Positions 23,801 through 36,800 of a stretch of 64,000 bases of DNA are shown here, in pieces; position 1 is the first letter of the stretch, and the number at the start of each line of letters is the position of its first letter. Position numbers and translations under genes: made by a program. The DNA comes from Cryptomeria japonica (Eukaryota > Streptophyta > Pinopsida > Cupressales > Cupressaceae). The DNA is taken from positions 527,849,137 to 527,913,136 of the forward strand of contig NC_081414.1 in the NCBI RefSeq assembly GCF_030272615.1, given 5' to 3'. The notes under the pieces were generated by a model. It saw only the letters and a list, made by a program, of their open reading frames with translations. It ran no database searches and had not been told where the DNA came from.

Positions 23801-24299
23801 CACTAGTTAGTGTCATCACAGTGTTATTTGGAACTTTCTTAGTTTTGTCAGGCCTGCTACCGGTGGAAGGTAAGCCAGTCACTGCCCTAACTGCTTCTTT
23901 TGTGATCTTGTGGATGGAGTCAAGCCAAAATAATTCCCCATGAACTCTACTTAGCACAATTCTGACAACTTCCTTAGGGAAATCTGGAATATCAAGTATT
24001 TCCACAAAACCTAGAGTTTCTATGATCTTATGTTCAGGTTTCACAATACCATTCTCATCACAAATTACAGTCTTATACATGTTCATAATTTCATCAGCAC
24101 CTAGTTCCTCAATATGACAATGTATGTATATCATAGGGTCTTCTGCATATGCAACTCCTTTAGGGATTTTAGAGAATGCACCTAGGGTATCATCCTACTT
24201 TTCTACTTCGGGTATGATTTTAAATATGGGCCTAGGGCGTTTAACCACTTCAACAATAGTAGGGTTTACAATGAATTCAGGTGCAGAGGAGGAAGCCAT
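20850..24299 (-). pseudogene. E3 ORF2, unknown protein of about 1,100 residues, broken
   Basis: Starts ATG at 24299 (MASSSAPEF) and ends TGA at 20852-20850. Modules in order are an N-terminal domain with CHIEELG (about residue 60) and VLSRVHGELFWLDSIHKITKEA; a long helical region; a segment with IKKEICFVV and VPRTVWVIEMGYETD; a Lys-rich basic region; a long Glu/Thr/Val/Lys/Pro-rich low-complexity region (22447 to about 21700); and a coiled-coil C-terminus. It aligns by eye with ORF2 of E1 and E2 (CHVEELG, FLSKVHDDFMWLEEQPLKITKE, EPRT...MGYEIDF), so it is a diverged member of the same family. One stop lies near residue 34, one frameshift near 23340, another below 21359. Function unknown; I recognise no enzyme motif. 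Confidence 0.75.
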
Positions 24300-24443
24300 T
24301 GATAAATACCTTAATCTGCCTATAGGTTTGAATGCTCGAAAATATTTTGCTTCACTTCTTGCTGTGGATGCCTTCGCTCATGTTTTTTGCGCTCTTAGGA
24401 AATTTGAATGCTCGGTGAGTGAAAAAGAGTGAAAAACACTTGC

Positions 24444-24449
24444 TTTATA
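24444..24449 (-). promoter_or_regulatory. possible internal TATA box for E3 ORF2
   Basis: Minus-strand tataaa in the context acactataaagcaagtg, about 145 bp upstream of the ORF2 ATG and downstream of the gag-like stop at 24713. The corresponding spacer of E1 has acttataagcattttcac in a similar place and both leaders share aaggtatttay, which suggests homology. No experimental support. Confidence 0.35.
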
Positions 24450-24712
24450 GTGTCATTTCCTTCAACTACCATAATAAATGCCTACCAATTAAGTGAAACT
24501 TAACTCATCTGCTGATAAAGAAGCATTTCATCTTCTTACCATCAACCAAGGGTAAACTAGCATGATTTTCAATTAGTTGCCATGCCCTAAAAGGTTTCTT
24601 TTCAGTTAGATGAAGAATCTCCTACCGGTGGAGTGATGCACTATTCTACCAGTGAAGGAATAGTCTCATCAACATTCCGATCTCTCTTTCTAATCCATTG
24701 TTTTGAAAATTA

Positions 24713-25257
24713 TCACTTTACCTCTTCAACCTTCTCTTTACCTATCAAGCTGGGTCCTTTGTTATTTGTCAGTGATGCCTTTTACTTCTAAAGAATTTTG
24801 CAATATGTCCAATCTTGTTACAAGCATAACAAGTCACATTATTTTTTTAAATAGCTTTTCCATATCCTATGCTGGTATGTGTTGTGTATTGATTAGATAA
24901 GTGTCCAAATCTTCCACAAACATAACATCTTACATTCATTCTACAGTTTTATGAATTATGACCAATTTTGTTGCATTTAGAACATTGACCGGTGGGTGTA
25001 TTAGTGTTCTGATAGTTTCTAGATCTACACTGATTTTCTCTATGACCATACTTATTATAGTTAAAGCATTTCCCATAAAATTTGTATGCATTAGGTTGTC
25101 TTACTAGTTTACTATGATCGTGATTGTTTGCAGTACTAGAGATTTCACCAACTTCAAAGCCAAGACCATTAGTGTCTCCATTAGGTTTCTGATTTTTCAG
25201 CATGTCATCAAGTTCATTTGAACTTTTATTGAATTTCTCTTTGTGTTGATTTGCAGT
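24713..25257 (-). pseudogene. E3 gag-like protein, C-terminal part with CCHC knuckles
   Basis: Continues the frame begun at 48757. After a linker it shows CCHC zinc knuckles of the retroviral nucleocapsid kind: CFNYNKYGHRENQC (second Cys replaced by Tyr), CSKCNKIGHNS followed by a stop, then CYVCGRFGHLSNQY and CYACNKIGHIAKFF, each with one ligand changed. It ends with a Lys/Glu-rich tail and TGA at 24715-24713. The frame is cut at 25257/25258 by the LTR of the tandem element. Role by analogy is RNA binding in the particle. Confidence 0.75.
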
Positions 25258-26375
25258 TGTTAGGCCCAATATGGAAAGCTAATGTACTGAGAGGGGAGGG
25301 GTGAATCAGTACTCCAAAACTTTTCTTCAATAATAACTTTACTATTATGCATAAACCGAATAGTGAAGTAACAAAATATAAAGCTAAAACAAATAGATAA
25401 CAATCATACATGATTCACTCTATAACACATATATTTTGGTTACGCAGAAACTCTTGGTTAGAGAGAAAAACTGCGGTGGGGATGGCACCCACAACTTCAC
25501 TACTGCAATAATAAAGAGTGCTCGGTTAGAGCTACATGTTTAGCTATTTCTGATAGCTTACCCTGCTAGGAGTATCAAGATCTATTAGATCTACCTTGCT
25601 AAAGGATTTCACAACACTTAAACTAAATGCTGCACCTAGTTAGAGGCTTTACAATTTATAGACTTGATTAGAGTCTTTTACCCTGTGAAAGGTTTCTCTT
25701 ACAACTTCAAAATATTACAATAAAATCATTACAAATATCTGCAACTTTACATCTGGAATATTATAGCAGATTCTATGTGCTCAGAATAAGTTACCTTGCT
25801 TATAGCATACCTCGGTAACCCATATAGTAACTCGGTAAACCCTTCTGTTTACTTTGTTCTTCGACTTTTCTCTAAAAACCTTCTCGGTGACCTCTATGTC
25901 TCTGTAACAGTCTTCTTACACTCATGCACACACATCTTTAATTCTTAACTCATGTTGTATAAATATATCTCTTATGACGGTGATCCATTCATTGCTTCGA
26001 TCTTACAAACATGTTTTATCGAATGAATAACCATGCAAATTATTTCATTGGTTAGATGACCACTAAATCATACACAATCTTTAAGTGCAATTTCCAATGT
26101 GATAACGGTTAGATGTTCCTCAATCTTGTAACACATTTTCATATGTATGTCTAGGTTCAATGAATCTGGTAAGACGTTTCACTCAATGTATAACAACTCG
26201 GCGTGTCATCTTTGCTGCTCGGTAGACAGCTCGGTGTATACTATGTTCTGAGACTACTTTCTTCAATAACTGACTGGACTATGCATACCGACTGAATATC
26301 TCGATAGAGATAACCGACTAGAGTATACATAATAACTTTGGCATGAAACTAATGGCAACTTGATAAGTAGTAACA
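25258..26375 (-). repeat. LTR-a (3' LTR of E1)
   Basis: 1118 bp, tgttaggccc to tagtaaca. It matches LTR-b and LTR-c except for substitutions and the absence of 21 bp (acatgaaatgatactcggtag in LTR-b, near 41295), a segment flanked by short repeats of cggtagac, so probably a slippage deletion. Confidence 0.9.
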
Positions 26376-26387
26376 ATCTCCCCTTTT
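26376..26387 (-). promoter_or_regulatory. E1 polypurine tract
   Basis: Minus-strand caaaaggggagat abuts LTR-a. Additional G-rich tracts of the same sort (rc of actcccc) occur through 26510-26760. Confidence 0.7.
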
Positions 26388-26780
26388 GACATTAGTTGAG
26401 ATGTTTGACAAAAACTACTTTCAAAGTTATAACTCAATAATCTATATACTTGTAAAATTTGACTATACTGACAGTATATACAATAGTCAATAATATAATA
26501 TATCTAGATATACTCCCCTTATCGATATACTGTACAAAACTCTGATTTTGCATGCTTGGTGATTTGTTCTCGTGTGCTGCTCTTGATCTTTGCTTACTAT
26601 CCTGTTCATTGCTCTTGGATACTCAGCATACTCTGCTCGGTATACTCCCCTCGTATACTATACTCCTATTGTTTGATTTTATACTTTTGATGCTTTGAAT
26701 GCTACACTCCCCCAATACTGTATCACTCCTCTAATACGATATCATATCACTCCCCCTTTTTGACAAACATCAAAACTTAA

Positions 26781-29700
26781 TTACCATTCGGAGGTGGTAA
26801 CTGATCAAAAAGGGATTTGTACTTGGTCCATGATTCGATGAGAGCAACAGAGAGTGCAATATTTACACTTTCCATTAAAGAATTATGTGCTTGAATATCA
26901 GCCAATAATGATATTAAGCCATCTAGAGTGCTTCCCTCTTGTGTAGTAGATAAGGAGGTGGCTCGGTTGATCTGTTGTTGGACGGATGAAAGATGAGGAA
27001 GGAATAATGTCTAAAGTGTCATTATGTCCATCCGAATCTTGTGTTCTTCATTTCTTAGGTCCAATTGTTGAGCCATGCGTTGTTGTAGCTTTGTGTAAAA
27101 ATTTTGAACTGAATTTGGCTCTGTGGTCAACTTGCTTGAGAGATCAATGATCTCTTTATCAATTGCCTCTATTTGATTCTTAATGTCTTTAATGAATAAA
27201 GAAAATGTGCAGAGTTTTTGAAATAAATAAAGAATGTGCTTGAGTTGAGGAGTCAACTCAGCAATAAATTTGACAAGTTTAACTTTGCAATAGCTATAGC
27301 TTTCTGTACCTCTTCTATCATTTTTGCAGTGAGCTCTTTGTCTTTTAGCTTGCTCAAATATTCCAGTGAATCTACTCTAGATGTCTCTATCTTTGTTAGG
27401 AGTTCATCCAGTTGAATGTGGATGGCTGCATCTGTTGATACTGTAGCTTCAGGTAGCATATCTATTAAGAGTGCCTTTACCTTCTGAAGTACTTTATTTT
27501 TCTTTTGAATCGCTATTTGCTTCTCTTGTTCGGCCTTTGCTTTGCATAGCTCACCGAAATCAATGAGTGCTTGCCCCTTTAATTTTGATATGTCTACATT
27601 GGGCAACACTATTGGTTTTGACAAATCAGCTTTAAAACTATGTTTTTTCATCTTCTTTTCTTTACCTTTCACCGATGGAACTAAGACAAGGGCTTGTGAG
27701 GCTTCATGACCCTCGGTAGGTTGCTCGGTAGAGGCAACACTTTGTTCAATTTATTTAGCCTCTGTGGACTCCTTTGGTGTCTCGGTACTTGGTGTCTCAG
27801 TTGCAACATTCTCAGTGCTAGAAGGTGCTTGAGATGTCTATTCTTGAGTAGTACCTTCTCCTATTGTAAACTTGTGACCTTTGGTGCCTTGATCCATGTC
27901 ATGAGGGGTTTCGGTTGAGATAGGTTGCTTGACAGGTGGATAAGGTTGAACTTGTTCCAAGACTGATTCAGTAGATACAAGTTTTGCATATGCATTGCCT
28001 TCTATCATTTCCTGTTCTGGTGCCTTTGTATCCATGACATCTTCATCTATTTGAATGGTGTCAATAGTGTCTTTCTCGGTAACATTAGGATCTTGCTCGA
28101 TGAAATCAACAATTTTAATTTCAGCTTGCTCACCGGTATCCTTGATTTTAAAGATCTCCTACCACTTTGCTTTTGTCTCACTTTCCACTTCAATATAAAG
28201 CCCATTCATCAGTTTTAAGGCTCTCTGTCTGACAAGAAACTTTGAGTTGTAGGTTGTCAGATGTTCTTTTATTTCAGCTACTGACATGTCAGGAAATAGA
28301 TGAATCAGACTTCTCTCTTAGATCTATTTCTCCGAGTCCATTGCATACTTCCACCTATTATCAATATGCAAGTAAAGTTCATTCGGAATTGACTTAGCTA
28401 GTTCCAATGGAGCTAACCGGAATTTTAGAAGTGTGCAGATGACAACTTCTTCAATTTGTCTCTTCTCATGATTATTTCTGGTTTCATACTTTACATATCT
28501 AAATGAACCAAATCCGCCATATTCTTTCAGATTAGCACAGAAGTTTTCAACACTATGTACATTTACCTTCTTGCCCTTGACAATCTAAAATTTTGTTGCA
28601 TCCTCTAATTCGGTATCACTAGACTCTTTTGCCAAAATGAGGCTCCGAGTAGATTTCTTGTAGGTCTTTGTTACCTTGGGAGCAGTAACACTTTTTGTTT
28701 TCTTACTCGGTGATGTTGCAGATGCTCTAGTGTTAGGTCGCCTTGGAGGTGGAGTTGGTGAGGCCTTTGTTGAACCAGTTTCTTTCTTTTCAACACTTTA
28801 CCCTTAGGCAATTCAGTGCTCAGTGTTATAGCTGCCTCTTGGGCTTCAGATTCATCTTCAGTAATGGCAATGGTGCCTTTGACAGGTGTAGAGGAAGAGT
28901 CTTCTCTGAATTTCTCTGACAATGCCTTTATCATTTTTGTTGCCTTTCTTGTAGCTTTGGGTACTACAATGCTCATCTTTACCTTTTCCTTCACTTCCTC
29001 ATAGCTTCCATACCTCAGCTCGGTAGCATGCCTCAGTAATGAGAGAAATGCATCAATTTGTTGTTGTGTGATCTCAAAATCAATCTCGTATCCCATAGGT
29101 GACAAAGATTTGGTTCCACAACATTCACATAACAGTAATCGATGTCAACTTCAAAACGTATATCATTTTTGTATTTCTCCACTAGCTAGGGTGGAATCTG
29201 GTACCTGTTATGCATTTTCTCCTAAAATTTACTGAAGTAGTCATCCATAATATCATTGAAATAATTACCTAACTTCTTGATGAAGTCATTTATCTAATGG
29301 GTGATTGGTCGGTGTAGTTCCGAAACAACTTTACCGACTGAAGGAAAGAATTTTTCAAAATAGAAAAACATGCATACAAGTAATGATCCAAACTTTAGTG
29401 TATTTGTCAAGTTGTTCTTCTTCGACGTCGTGATGGTGTTCAGATTCTCAAATAGGTTCTTTAGCAACACCTCACATAGATCAATTTTCATTCCCTTTTT
29501 CATAATTTTTTATGCTAGGTCTACTGCTGCACAGGGTACATTGTTTTCCCTTGCCGATTGGAAGAAACAGTAACCTATAACTCTTATGGCAAATTTTAGT
29601 TCTTCATCTGTGACATTATTCAGTTTCAATCCTCTGCAATCTGATTCCACTCCGGTTAAACTGATCAATTCCTTCTGTGATAGCATCTTTTGGGCTCGGG

Positions 29701-30130
29701 CATGATCATAAATGGGGTAGCCGGTAATCATATGAATGATTTCCTTAGTAATCTTAAGTGGTTGCTCTTCTAGCCACATGAAATCATCATGAACTTTGCT
29801 CAGAAAAAACTTGACCCATAGGGGTTTGAACACACGAGGATAGGTTAGGGCTTCAGTTAATCCCTTGATCTTAATGTGCTCATACTTGCTATTTAATTTA
29901 CCATTTGTGCACAACTCATCATAGGTGTCTTTAATTTCAACATGACCGAGTTCTTCAACATGACATTTGGTGAAGAATCTCACATCCTCGACTAACAACA
30001 CTCTATCTGGGATGAGTGAAAAGGCGGTTTTGCCATCCGGTTCAGATGCAACTTTGTGAGTCAAAGAGTATTTTAGTGAGGGCTTCTCTATATTCTTGAC
30101 AACTATGGGATCTTGGATCTTAGATGCCAT
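26781..30130 (-). pseudogene. E1 ORF2, unknown protein of about 1,100 residues, broken
   Basis: ATG at 30130 (MASKIQDPIVV), end at 26781. The order is the same as in E2: an N-terminal domain with CHVEELGHVEIKDTY and KFFLSKVHDDFMWLEEQPL; a helical segment with LKFGSLLVCMFFYFEKFFPS; a segment ending SPMGYEIDFEITQQQIDAF; a basic Ser/Thr/Pro/Lys region; a segment with YGGFGSFRYVKYETRNN; another with DMSVAEIKEHLTTYNSKFL; and a C-terminal Lys/Glu-rich coiled-coil region. Four frame changes and several stops are spread along it, more than in E2. Length from ATG to stop (3350 nt) equals that of E2. Function unknown. Shares the N-terminal, MGYE and coiled-coil parts with E3 ORF2. Confidence 0.75.
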
Positions 30131-30364
30131 TGTAGATTACAGATAAAAGCTAACAAAGGATCCTTAGGGTTTCAGGATTTTCAAACGACTGACGCTTTAT
30201 ACTTAGCAGATAATGGCAACTAGATAAGATCGGTAAATTAGCTTAACAATGCGTTGAGATTGATGTAAATACCTTGAATTTGCTTTGTAGGAGGTTTGAT
30301 CACCTTTGATTTGCTTTGCTCTGCTCTCTCGAAAACTTGGTAAGTGTAAATGACCGTGAAAATG

Positions 30365-30372
30365 CTTATAAG
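30365..30372 (-). promoter_or_regulatory. possible internal TATA box for E1 ORF2
   Basis: Minus-strand cttataag about 235 bp upstream of the ORF2 ATG, in the spacer after the gag-like stop. In E2 the same place (45450-45457) reads cttaaaag, a changed version. Downstream of it both copies have a leader with cgagagagcagagcaaagc and ctgaaaccctaagg before the ATG, resembling a plant 5' leader. A 66-codon open minus frame overlapping this spacer (30238-30438; 45324-45524) is kept in both copies but has no recognisable domain. Confidence 0.3.
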
Positions 30373-30565
30373 TACACAATATGCCTTATCGGGCTCTGTG
30401 TGGGTTAGGTCAAAAACATTAAATGCACTCGGTTCCACTTAACTTTCTTTCCTTTTTCCACTTTAACCGAGTAACCAAACTTCCTTCATTCACTGACTAG
30501 ACAAGTTTCCTGTATATTGCTTCAAAAGACTTTGATATAATTGCAAACTTACTATTACATCTTAA

Positions 30566-32252
30566 TGTGTAGGGAAAAAAGCGAGACTAGGTTAACATGC
30601 CCTAATCCTACCTTTTGACACACATTACAGAATACGAAAGAGCTTAGAGATATCGCACAATTGGCTACTTCTTTTTGTGAAAGAGAGAGCCACGGGATAT
30701 CTATTAGGATTTCTATTCCCTTGTTGAAATTGAAAGATAAAATGATGCAAGTTCAATCCCTAACCTCAAAATGACAAGATTGCAGAATTGAACTTAAATG
30801 ATGGAAAGCTGTAAACACAAGGATAAGACAAGAATGAAAATGCGTACCCGGAGTTAAAATCTGACTGAAAATGTTCGGGACGGGGGCGCGGGTGCCACTG
30901 TCCTGATTCTGCCCCTGAAACTGCTCCGGAAACTGCTGTTTTTGCACTTTGGAAAAAGCTGTCAAAAATGCTGAAAATGCTGTCGGACCAGGGCACCCAG
31001 CGCCCCTGTCCCAGGGACCAAGGCGCCCAGTAGGGACCAGGGCGCCCAGAAGGGACCAGGGTGCCCAATGCCCCTATCCTGGCAGGACCAGGGCGCCCCA
31101 CGCCCCTATCCTGGTCTTTTTCTCTGAAATTTGGTGGGAAGGTCAGTCTCAGTCTGCTTCTCCCGGATCTGCAACCTGCGGCGTCGTCCGAGTCCCGAAA
31201 CCTGCACTTATATCTGAAAAGGTGTTTGGGCGGCTATATAGGGTTTTGCCTTAGTCAAACCCCCACTTCGGTGATTTCCACCTCCACGAATAGCCAAGTT
31301 GTATTGTAAAATGTATTGTGTGTGCAGACCTAGTGTGTGTGCAAGGTCCTTAAATGCAAGAAAGCAAACTAGAGCAACCTAGAAAGTAAACCCTAATTGC
31401 TTGTAAATGATAATGTAAATGCTCTAAATCAAGATGCAAAGTGATCTAAAGTATGAATAAATGATATATTGAAGCTTATGCAAAGACATGAAAACAACAT
31501 GAAATCATACCCAACCCTCAAGGGAGGAGTACAAGCCAATCTTTAGTCAGTAATCTCCTATTGTTCTTCAATGTCTTCCAAGCCCTAAATGAATGAATGA
31601 AATTGATGAATACTTGATAGATGGATGTTGAATGTTGTTGAAGTCTTCAAAGATCTGCTCTTTCGCTGCATATGAGGTCTTGAAAATAAAAAATCGGATC
31701 CTTTCCAATGAAGAAAGAGAGCTTTTATGTATGAAACCCTAGGTTGTAAATTCGTATTTTGGCCGACCTAGAGATTGAATGTCCCGCCAATTTCTTGGGG
31801 TTAAGCTTTATTTTATGATTGGATCATGCTCCCAAAATTTCGGGAAAAATGTCCGGGACCATGTTGCACTCCGGGCGCCATGGTCCCGACAACTTTTCAC
31901 CAAATTTTCAGGGCCGTCAGATATGATGATTTTAGAGAGAATCCCAAAGTTACAGGTGATTTCGAGATGTTTTGACCCCCGAAATCAAGCCCCCAAGTTC
32001 AAAATAGGACCTAATTAGGGTTTTTGATTAAATGATGTATTGGAAGAATAAAATGAAAGGGGCACACTTTAATGAAAGGGCCCAACTTTATGATATGGGA
32101 GATGATAAAAAAGGACCTTAGACCTAATTAATTTAATTAATTAAGTGCTAAAGGGGAAATGCAATGCAAAATGCAAAATGCGCCAAGGCGGGTGCTAAAC
32201 TAGGTGTGAAATTGTACCACCCTAGCAAGTGCGTACAATTTACGACGCTACA
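30566..32252 (-). repeat. E4 3' LTR
   Basis: 1687 bp. It reads tgtagcgtcgtaaattg at its 5' end on the minus strand. A TATA-like ctatatagc lies near 31235 on the minus strand. It includes a GC-rich minisatellite of ggaccagggcgcccag units at about 30985-31110, in sharp contrast to the AT-rich surroundings. Confidence 0.92.
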
Positions 32253-33868
32253 TTTAGCCCCCACTTTAGTGGTCATATGAACACTACGTGCATATGCAAG
32301 CTAAAGTACAAAAAAGTAAACATTATTTGAAAAAGGATATATCCATAAGTCTGTCGAACAAAGCCCCCAACGGTATCTGCAGTACACAGTTAGGAACCGC
32401 ACCCTACAAAACACACGTTAGATCACAAAATCACCTAATGCTTACTAAGGAAGGTGATGAAAATTCGAGGGTAGCTATATGCCCCCCCCTGTTTCGGCTT
32501 GCTAATTTTAGTGAGTTGAAACAGGGTATCATGTTTACCACTTCGAATTGTTAAAGAATATTGATGACAAATGCTCACAAGAAGATTTGATATGAGATCA
32601 AAAACTAATGGAGAATCATTTGGTAAGAAAGAGGACTAAATCTCAATTTCAACACAACAAAGAGTGTGAGGATTTGGGAGTTCTCTAACACAAGATGAAG
32701 GATGTAAATGGAAACAAAATGAAAAGAGAAGGAAAGAAAAAAAAAAAAAAAAAGCATGAATACACACATTGGTGATCCATGAGAAGAATAGTGAGAGAGA
32801 AAAACATGGACTTCTCGCCCCTAGATCTTGTCTAGGTGATCCATGGGAGAAAGGACATGGAAAACTAGCCCTAGAGTCTGTCTAGGTGATCCATGTAAGG
32901 GAGGAGAGTGAGAAAGTCTAGCCTTATGCCGCTAGTTCCACTCAACCTCGTGCATGTGTGTGTAAGGGAGGTTAGAAGCACCTCATAGGAGTCTATGCCC
33001 GAGTATGCTACAACCTGTATATGTATAGTACAAAAAGGTGACATCTCACTCTAAGAGTCTGTGCTCTGGTTTCGAGAATGACCCATTGCTCAAAAAGTGT
33101 AATGTTTATGTCATAAGTAAAGTAGAACAAGGATACCTACCTTCATCACAAAAGAAGATACCCCAAAAATGCAACAATGTCATAGATCCAAGCAAGAGAG
33201 TTTTGCACTCTTTAAGCAAGGATGAGATAGTTGAAAAAGGGATATCTTGTAGTATGTGTAAAGGAGATCCTTAGAGGAGAAGAGATCTTTGTACAAAAGA
33301 CACCTATCCCCAAGAGGAATTGTCTTAGACAAATATAACATCTTCTAGAATAAGACAAAGAAGAGAATAAGAATGCAATACTTCCTTCTTTTGCGAGTTG
33401 AAAGTGATTCTTAATGAAGGATGATGCTCTTTTTAACCCAATTAGGAGAGTGAATTCATTATAGATGTATTTTACCAAGTGCAAAAGAGGTTGTAGTCAA
33501 GGACTTACACCTCTTGTAAGAGAGAATCCTTAAACAAACAACAAATGCCTACAAGGAATAACATCAAGTAATAAAGTTCACACCATCCATGAAATAGGAA
33601 AAAAGTGGATCCTTAGATAAAAATAAGGAAAGATCATTGCCTCAATGAGAAGGACTTACACAATCTTCTAGGGAGAGATTTGGACATAAGCAAAAGAAGA
33701 GATATATGAAATCACTCTTGTCCCCATAGGAACAAGAAAATTAGGCTATTATGTTGCTTCAAAAAAATATGATTGCACTTGACATTGTACCATCATGAAT
33801 GAAAATGAGCCCCCAGTAAATGAGCTACCAATGTCACATAATGATGAGCAACATAATAGCCATTAATG
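32253..33868 (-). other. E4 3' untranslated region with PPT and short repeats
   Basis: About 1.6 kb between the ORF stop and the 3' LTR with no coding sequence of its own. At 32253-32266 the minus strand reads agtgggggctaaa, the polypurine tract. The phrase gtctaggtgatccatg recurs at about 32770 (partial), 32831 and 32882, roughly 52-60 bp apart, a small degenerate tandem repeat. A run of about 18 A lies near 32735. RT and integrase would normally occupy this zone in an autonomous Gypsy element; here they are missing. Confidence 0.7.
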
Positions 33869-36800
33869 TTATTTAAAGACATGATAGATTGAATGAGGTA
33901 TTTGAATATGACATGCTAAATGCTCAACTATAAGTGAGATCAAAAACATGTATAAAATGATAAAAATTGAAGAAGAAAAGTCACAAGAAATCTTAGAAGA
34001 GGGATGAGTGTAATTTATTAGAGCCTTATCCATGGAGGAAAGGACTTTATGATGAATAGGAGATAAAGATTCATAAGTGGATTTAGAAATTTGAGGGGAT
34101 TCATAAAGAGATTTGTTCATTGCCAAGATTTCCTTATGAGGGGAATGAGAGTTGATAGAAGTAGAAGATGATTTAGTTGAAGTGAGATCATCATCACTAC
34201 TAAACATAGCATTCACATTGAGAGATGGTCTTTTAGATGCTTTAGTGCGTTTGCAGGGATTATAGCCAAGTCCAAAGGCATAATTGTGAAAATTAGTCTC
34301 TAGAGGAACTTTTATCACTTGTTCATGAGCGCCACAACCATTTCCATGATACCCATGCTTAGCAAAAATGCGAAAACCATGACCATAACGATCAACCATT
34401 TCAGGAAGAGAAGGTGGTTTTTCATAAGACAAAGAATCAAACTCTTCATAATTAGAGGTGTGAGGAGAAGAAGTTTGAGAAGCGGCCACAAAATTATTGC
34501 TCATAGATTCAGGTAAGACTGATTGATCTCTAGTTTCTTCCTTCTTTTTACCTTTAAGATCTCTAGGAGGAACCCTATACTCACCTACAAAGGTGGGATT
34601 GAAATCAAGAGATCCCCAATCGTCTTCTGCGAGAACCTTCTCAAGATCAAAAGCCTTTTCATGTGTAGACTCAAGTCGAGAAGGATCTTCTTTAGGAGCT
34701 TTAGGCTCATCCAAAGAATTTTGATTATTAGAGGGTGATGATTTATCCATAGGTATCTTGTTCAAAGAGTCATTACTAGAAGAGGAAGGCTTAGAAGAAC
34801 TCCCTTTGGAAGTAGATGTTTGCAAACAAGCCTGAAGATTAGTATCGCCTATCAAGGTATATGTCTTATTGTTATAAATGAATTTAACTTGTCTATGCAA
34901 TGTAGAGGGGATAGCTTGCATACTGTGAATCCAGGGTCTCCCTAATAACAAGTTGTATGTTAGATTTCCAGACATAACATGGATAGGAGTAGGCAAAGTA
35001 ACAGGTCCCACTGTGACGGGTAAGGTGATAATACCTAATGAAGACTTAGCCACATTATCAAAGCCTCGAATGGGATGAGAGTCAGGCTCAATAAGGGATG
35101 TATCCACATTCATCTTATGCAATAGATTAATGCTACACACATTAAGGTCAGAGCCATTATCTACCAGTGTTCGTCTTATAGCAGTGTCATTTATGATAAC
35201 CACAATCATCAAGGGATCATATTGTTGTTGAATTTGACTACTAGGCAACTCATCTTGGGTAAACACAATTTGAGCTTTAGGATTCATCACAGAGTTAACC
35301 AAAGACACTATATTACTAGATGTATTAGGTGGAGGAACATTCAAATCTTTCAAGGCATCTTGTAACATTCCATGATGAGCAGAAGAAGTTTGGATCAAAT
35401 CCCAAAGGGATATCTTAGCAGGGGTAGCTTTAAGTTGTTCTATGAGATCATAGTCCTTACTAAGCATTTGTGAAATACGAGGCGCTTGAGGAAGAATAGG
35501 TTGGGAAGGAGGAAGTGAAGTGGGGATAACTGGAGGAGGACTAGGTTGCCTATTGTTTCTTGTATTATAGGTATGGGAAACCGCATGATAACTCTCTCTA
35601 GTTAGTTGCTTAGCATACTCATAAGGGCTCTTAGAAGAATAACCTCCTTGCACAGTAATAATGGGTTTCTTAGGAGTGCAAAAAGAATCATTAGCATAAC
35701 CACCTTGAACCACTAAGATAGGCTTATTTAAAGGTTGAGAATTTTGAGAAGGACAAGCACCTTGGACAGTGAAGAGAGGTTTGTTAGGTGTCTCATTCAC
35801 ATGTATCAAATTGATTGAGGATGGTTTAGAGGAATGAACAAAAGTGTTGGAAGAATTATTGATAGTCTTCTCTTGCACTAAAATCTTATCACGGATTAAA
35901 TCAATTTTAGGAGAGAGACAAGGGGTAAGCATTGATGTTCTAGTAGGAAGAGGAAAGGTCATATCATCCTCTATCATCAAAGGATCTACATGGGGAATAA
36001 ACTCTCTAGGAGAAGGATCAACACTACTCTCTAAAGTCTCACTTTTGAGAGGGAGATCTTTGAAAGAAATGTTAACCATCTTGCTTTTAACTAGGGTTTC
36101 CTTATGAGTAGAACCAAGTTGAGGAGAGGGAGATGCTTTATTTTTAGAGGGAGAATAATTGAGATTCAAGGAAGGGGAGAAACTATCAAGGGAGTTTCCA
36201 ATCTTGATTTCATCCCCTTTGGCTAGGGGTAGAGAATAATCTATACCTTCTTCTAATGGTTCATCCCAAATAGTGAGGTTGTTGAAAGGAATGTTTAAAG
36301 TATTGTCAATTTCGGGAGAGGAGATAACATTGTTTATTAATTCTTCATCCATAGGAGGGAAAGCATCAATAAATGTGTTAAACTCATCCTCTTTCCTCAA
36401 AATATGTTCAATATGATCTTTAGGGGAGAGAGAATTAAGGAAATTGCTTATTATTTCATCTTCTTTCTCTAAGGGATGCTTATGGGTAAGACCAACTTTA
36501 GGAGAAGGGTAAGCATTTATCATTAATTCATCATCTCTAGTGGGAATTTTGTTGGAAAAGGAAATGCCATCACTAGGGATTGTAGGGATAATGTCATCTT
36601 CTTGCACAAAAGGATCCTCATGAAGGGAGTGTTTTTTAAGAGCCACACAGTCATCAAGGTCATCATCCAATAATGCATGATCATATCTATTAAAAGGTTT
36701 ATCTTTTGATTCAAAAGGAGATATTTCCTCATAGAGGGGATTATTGAACACAACCATGTTACTAGATTCAGTGGAAGAGTTGATAGGAATGTACCCTTGA

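Noticed and set aside
25226-25411. 61-139-codon minus frames starting MYDCYLFVLAL (also near 40480 and 47308) as a signal-peptide protein
   Set aside because: They start inside the LTR U5 and run through the PBS into the gag-like frame; the hydrophobic start is LTR sequence, not a protein N-terminus.
30753-31309. Overlapping 70-111-codon frames on both strands of the E4 LTR, repeated in the second LTR
   Set aside because: Explained by the GC-rich minisatellite, which opens several frames; both copies lie in LTR DNA.
34319-36107. Plus-strand frames of 65-87 codons inside E4
   Set aside because: Shadows of the 1034-codon minus-strand frame.
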